Assembly (NCBI GenBank): GCA_027306505.1
Contig: DAHUZP010000030.1
Span: forward strand, 1-57,066
Direction of reading: 5' to 3'
DNA from: Thermoplasmata archaeon
GTDB lineage: Archaea; Thermoplasmatota; Thermoplasmata; Lutacidiplasmatales; UBA184
DNA: 57,066 bases
Each line of letters opens with the position of its first letter. Position 1 is the first letter of the stretch. The position numbers and the translations under genes were made by a program. This document shows positions 55,501 to 57,066 of the stretch, one piece after another. Below the pieces are notes generated by a model. It did no database searches. It worked only from the letters and a program-made list of their open reading frames with translations, and had not been told where the DNA came from.

Positions 55501-56234
55501 GGATCCAGATCGATGTCGGAAGCAACTTCACGGTCTTCAACGTCCAGGAGCACGCCTCGGTCACGAGCGGGCCGAGCCCACTCTCGGTGGTCTTCACCTC
55601 GGTCGTCTCCGGAGGAACCCCTCCCTACCTCTACTCCTGGCTGTTCGGGGACGGCTCCTCCTCGACGGGGGCCTCGGCCGCCCACACGTACACGCAGGTG
55701 GGAAGCTTCGACTCGAGCCTGCAGGTCCAGGATGCGAACGGGAACGCGACGCAGACCCAGCTCTGGATCGACGTCACCCAAGGCCCCGTGCCTCTCTCCG
55801 TCTCCATCCTGCCGGTGAGCCAGTCGATCGTCCTCGGCTCCACCGCCCAGTGGAGCTCGCAGACGGGCGGGGGAGTCGCACCGTACACCTACGACTGGGC
55901 CCAGCTGCCTCCAGGTTGCCTGCCGGTCGCCGCTCCGTTCCTCACCTGTACGCCTTCGGAGACCGGGACCTTCACGCTGACCCTGGAGGTGAGGGACGCG
56001 GCCTCGAGCTTCGCGAGAGCATCGGCCACGGTGAGCGTCGTGTCGCCGTCCAGCCCGAACCCGGCGGGCTCGACACGGGGGCTCGTGGGCCCTTCGATCT
56101 CCTCGGGCCTTCTCCTCTCGGCGTTGGTCGCGACGGTGGCCTGGATCGTGCTCCTTCGCCGAGAGCGCAACCTTCGCCGGTCGGAGACAACGCCCTTCAC
56201 CTCGAGGTGGGATGGGGCCCCCGGAGCTCGATGA
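52578..56234 (+). CDS. Large surface protein: YVTN-type beta-propeller repeats, PKD domains, C-terminal membrane anchor
   Basis: 1218 residues from a TTG. A signal sequence at about 12-38 (LALPLTCLVLFLCVPSLAA) precedes about 650 residues of beta-propeller repeats with the pattern VAVDPSGGLVFVANDGSDNV, the YVTN/surface-layer type. A 180-residue Ser/Thr/Pro-rich segment with Cys pairs follows (SPIAGGCDEFW; APSCPGYTFGQW). About three PKD domains come next, and a single transmembrane helix (SGLLLSALVATVAWIVLL) with a basic tail anchors the protein. Many Asn-x-Ser/Thr sites suggest glycosylation. It is probably an adhesion or envelope protein. No clear TATA box is seen in the 90-base gap after nusA. 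Confidence 0.88.
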   Translation: MPRSPLRRIFRAPPAWGPLALPLTCLVLFLCVPSLAASVQTGRSNAVASLPQVVAGSGPPSVRLDAPSVRGATPATPLMDASAATRRLTAPPAPISLPSSSQVTLTTDLANGSALPDNFVPAGGAAPTSAAFDPTDAELFVTCYWSNDLSIVSTASGRVVGTVGGLQHPEWVAYDAADRDLYVTSAWNATYFALTAISVASLQVVYSALVPGFATPVAVDPVLGLVYVGMYTPGVQGLWALSASGLAHVRTVQFTGTANGFAFGPSYRDLFVTLPSNALVEINESTGLVTTSIALPIYAQGIAFDTVDGNLDVEGDPSVGLDLLVLVSATTLQVVHQYSVPVSAMGVAADPVTGEVFVTEFNGSANLAPNGRGNVSVFAPYGGAQLAQVRVGEGPWGLLTGLPGEVAVMDERGDQVAFLNTSTFAVDRVTPLGSDPVALAVDPSGGLVFVANDGSDNVSVISLATGAVLKSIAVGDYPRAIAYDPSTGAVYVANAGSGNVSILSSRSLSVVATINFGANALPCGLTDDPIDGLMWVALGTQGSIVAINTTTFQLSAMVLVGVEPFALIYDPSYHSIDVSSLDSNSVTFVTYVRGVDAIVTFPSMGYAPYALALDPGTSRLFVANAYSSNVTVLNSGTGSLEATLPLPGNSMPLALLYDSQELAVAATSIDQVVIFSTWSLTEVTHFSVGTHPEAFALAPSGPVVADYGSTSVSWVRSRPAATLHYQVSPIAGGCDEFWIDGETVWNGSTGALLEGTHNVSAPPTCPGDRNFLYWQVSGAIVATGSGSSATLEVTGNGTITAVYAPDVGLVALTVLVSPALCGDVLWNSFSSEPDGSTFTALPATYPISAPSCPGYTFGQWVATGSLSLTDPLLSSTSAVVGGVQPNATVSAEFFSTGSGGLALSVSASPSSGVAPLTVAFVSSVSGGAPPYTYLWRFGDGSTSGAPDPSHVFVSSGSYFSTLFVTDSSQSSIQQGIQIDVGSNFTVFNVQEHASVTSGPSPLSVVFTSVVSGGTPPYLYSWLFGDGSSSTGASAAHTYTQVGSFDSSLQVQDANGNATQTQLWIDVTQGPVPLSVSILPVSQSIVLGSTAQWSSQTGGGVAPYTYDWAQLPPGCLPVAAPFLTCTPSETGTFTLTLEVRDAASSFARASATVSVVSPSSPNPAGSTRGLVGPSISSGLLLSALVATVAWIVLLRRERNLRRSETTPFTSRWDGAPGAR

Positions 56235-56268
56235 GCGCGGAGGACGCGTCAGCCCACCGCCATGGCAT

Positions 56269-56278
56269 CGTTAAATAG
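56269..56278 (+). promoter_or_regulatory. TATA box of the 16S rRNA transcript
   Basis: CGTTAAATAG, a strong AT-rich element 292-299 bases before the 16S 5' end. The transcript is expected to start near 56298-56302. Confidence 0.7.
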
Positions 56279-56299
56279 AAGGCCGGTTCTGAAATCCTT

Positions 56300-56568
56300 C
56301 ACCGAACGACGGGCCTTCGGGTCCAAGTCGTCCGGGGCGCCCGTACGTTACGCCGGGGATCCGTGAACCGGCGAATCCATGCGGCGCCACAGATGGCCCG
56401 AAAGGGACGTGGGGCTCCGAGAAACCCCTCGCAGAGATGCGGGGTGACCTCTCGGAACTGACAGGGGAAGGCGAAAAGACGCGACCAGGACCGGAGGTCC
56501 TGGGAATAGCAGTCAGAGGCTGTACGAACCCTTCCGACCGTTCGTGGTCGGAAGAAACTCAATCACAA
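56300..56568 (+). other. Structured leader of the 16S rRNA precursor
   Basis: Gene-free stretch between the surface protein and 16S rRNA. Three strong hairpins are visible. In the first, 56416-56422 pairs with 56450-56456 around an inner stem. The second pairs CCAGGACC (56485-56492) with GGTCCTGG (56496-56503). The third pairs CTTCCGACC (56531-56539) with GGTCGGAAG (56546-56554). The loop of the last (GTTCGT) is complementary to ACGAAC at 56524-56529, allowing a pseudoknot or alternative fold. It probably guides pre-rRNA processing; an independent small RNA cannot be excluded. A minus-strand frame here is not a credible gene. Confidence 0.6.
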
Positions 56569-57066
56569 ATCCGGTTGATCCTGCCGGCGGGTACCGCTAT
56601 TGGAGTTCGCTTAAGCCATGCGAGTCGAGAGGTGCAAGACCTCGGCGTACTGCTCAGTAACACGCGGACAATCTGCCCTCGGGTGGGGGATAACCCCGGG
56701 AAACTGGGAATAATACCCCATAGCCGTTCCGTGATGGAAGGCTGGGACGGCGAAAGGTGCGCCGCCCGAGGATGGGTCTGCGGCGTATCAGGTAGTAGGG
56801 GGTGTCACAGACCCCCTAGCCGAAGACGCGTACGGGCTTTGAGAGAAGTCGCCCGGAGATGGGTTCTGAGACATGAACCCAGGTCCTACGGGACGCAGCA
56901 GGCGCGAAACCTCCACAATGTGGGAAACCACGATGGGGGAACTCCAAGTGTATGCACTTTGTGCATTCTGTTCCCGAGCCTAAAAAGCTCGAGAAGTAAG
57001 GGCCGGGTAAGACGGGTGCCAGCCGCCGCGGTAATACCCGCGGCCCGAGTGGTACTCATTATTATT
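56569..57066 (+). rRNA. 16S rRNA, 5' part (truncated by window end)
   Basis: Begins ATCCGGTTGATCCTGCCGG, the archaeal small-subunit 5' end. Recognisable conserved blocks include AACACGCGGACAATCTGCCC, the ACGGGACGCAGCAGGCGCGA region and GTGCCAGCCGCCGCGGTAAT near position 530 (E. coli numbering). About one third of the gene is inside the window. No insertion is evident in this part. It has its own promoter and leader. Confidence 0.98.

Noticed and set aside
56299-56562. Minus-strand frame in the rRNA leader
   Set aside because: It lies antisense to a structured rRNA leader and has no ribosome binding site or homology-like pattern.

Overview
The window is about 57 kb of GC-rich archaeal chromosome. 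Archaeal markers are an RNA polymerase with split A' and A'' subunits, TFB, proteasome beta subunits, the KH/metallo-beta-lactamase termination factor FttA (aCPSF1), archaeal alanyl-tRNA synthetase, PurS, GMP synthase subunit B and the 5' part of an archaeal 16S rRNA gene. A one-gene RpoB, a Thermoplasma-like proteasome beta active-site region, a bacterial-type DnaJ and several PKD-domain surface proteins point to the Thermoplasmatota. The order cannot be fixed from this sequence alone. Promoters are AT-rich islands (TATA boxes) in GC-rich DNA. First genes of units often look leaderless and start with GTG, TTG or ATG, while internal genes have purine-rich Shine-Dalgarno sequences or GTGA/ATGA overlaps with the gene before.

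Layout. 1-11.5 kb is mostly minus strand: a broken kelch-like fragment, an RsmC-like methyltransferase, DnaJ, a first proteasome beta, an ABC-2 exporter pair, a DEAD-box helicase, an alkaline-phosphatase-fold phosphodiesterase, FttA and a second proteasome beta. 11.7-17 kb is plus strand: a glycosyltransferase, then a succinate dehydrogenase/fumarate reductase unit (flavoprotein, iron-sulfur protein with a long proline-rich tail, HdrB-like CCG subunit). 17-26 kb has small zinc proteins, ATP sulfurylase translationally coupled to an unrecognised 520-residue protein, an RHH protein, TFB, GMP synthase subunit B, a glyoxalase-fold protein, a dolichol-kinase-like membrane protein and a GvpD/KaiC-like ATPase. 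26-42 kb carries AlaRS, a PH-like membrane protein, FolC-Nth, a large S53 peptidase with eight PKD domains, methylmalonyl-CoA mutase alpha subunit and purS-purL-dph6. 42-52.5 kb is plus strand: three small conserved genes, a tRNA-Lys, then rpoH-rpoB-rpoA1-rpoA2-rpl30e-nusA. 52.6-57 kb holds a beta-propeller/PKD surface protein, a structured rRNA leader and the start of 16S rRNA.

Two signals stand out. First, rpoB is interrupted by one in-frame TAG where a conserved Glu codon is expected, inside the invariant GEMERD motif. The remaining 90 codons are intact and in frame, and conserved genes nearby use TAG as an ordinary stop. Second, tRNA-Lys(UUU) carries two non-canonical introns, one in the D-loop and one in the T-loop. 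The T-loop intron has a textbook bulge-helix-bulge splice motif. Other points of interest are a pentapeptide-periodic domain in an ABC-2 permease, the proline-rich SdhB tail, low-complexity appendages on several core proteins, and the unknown partner of ATP sulfurylase.
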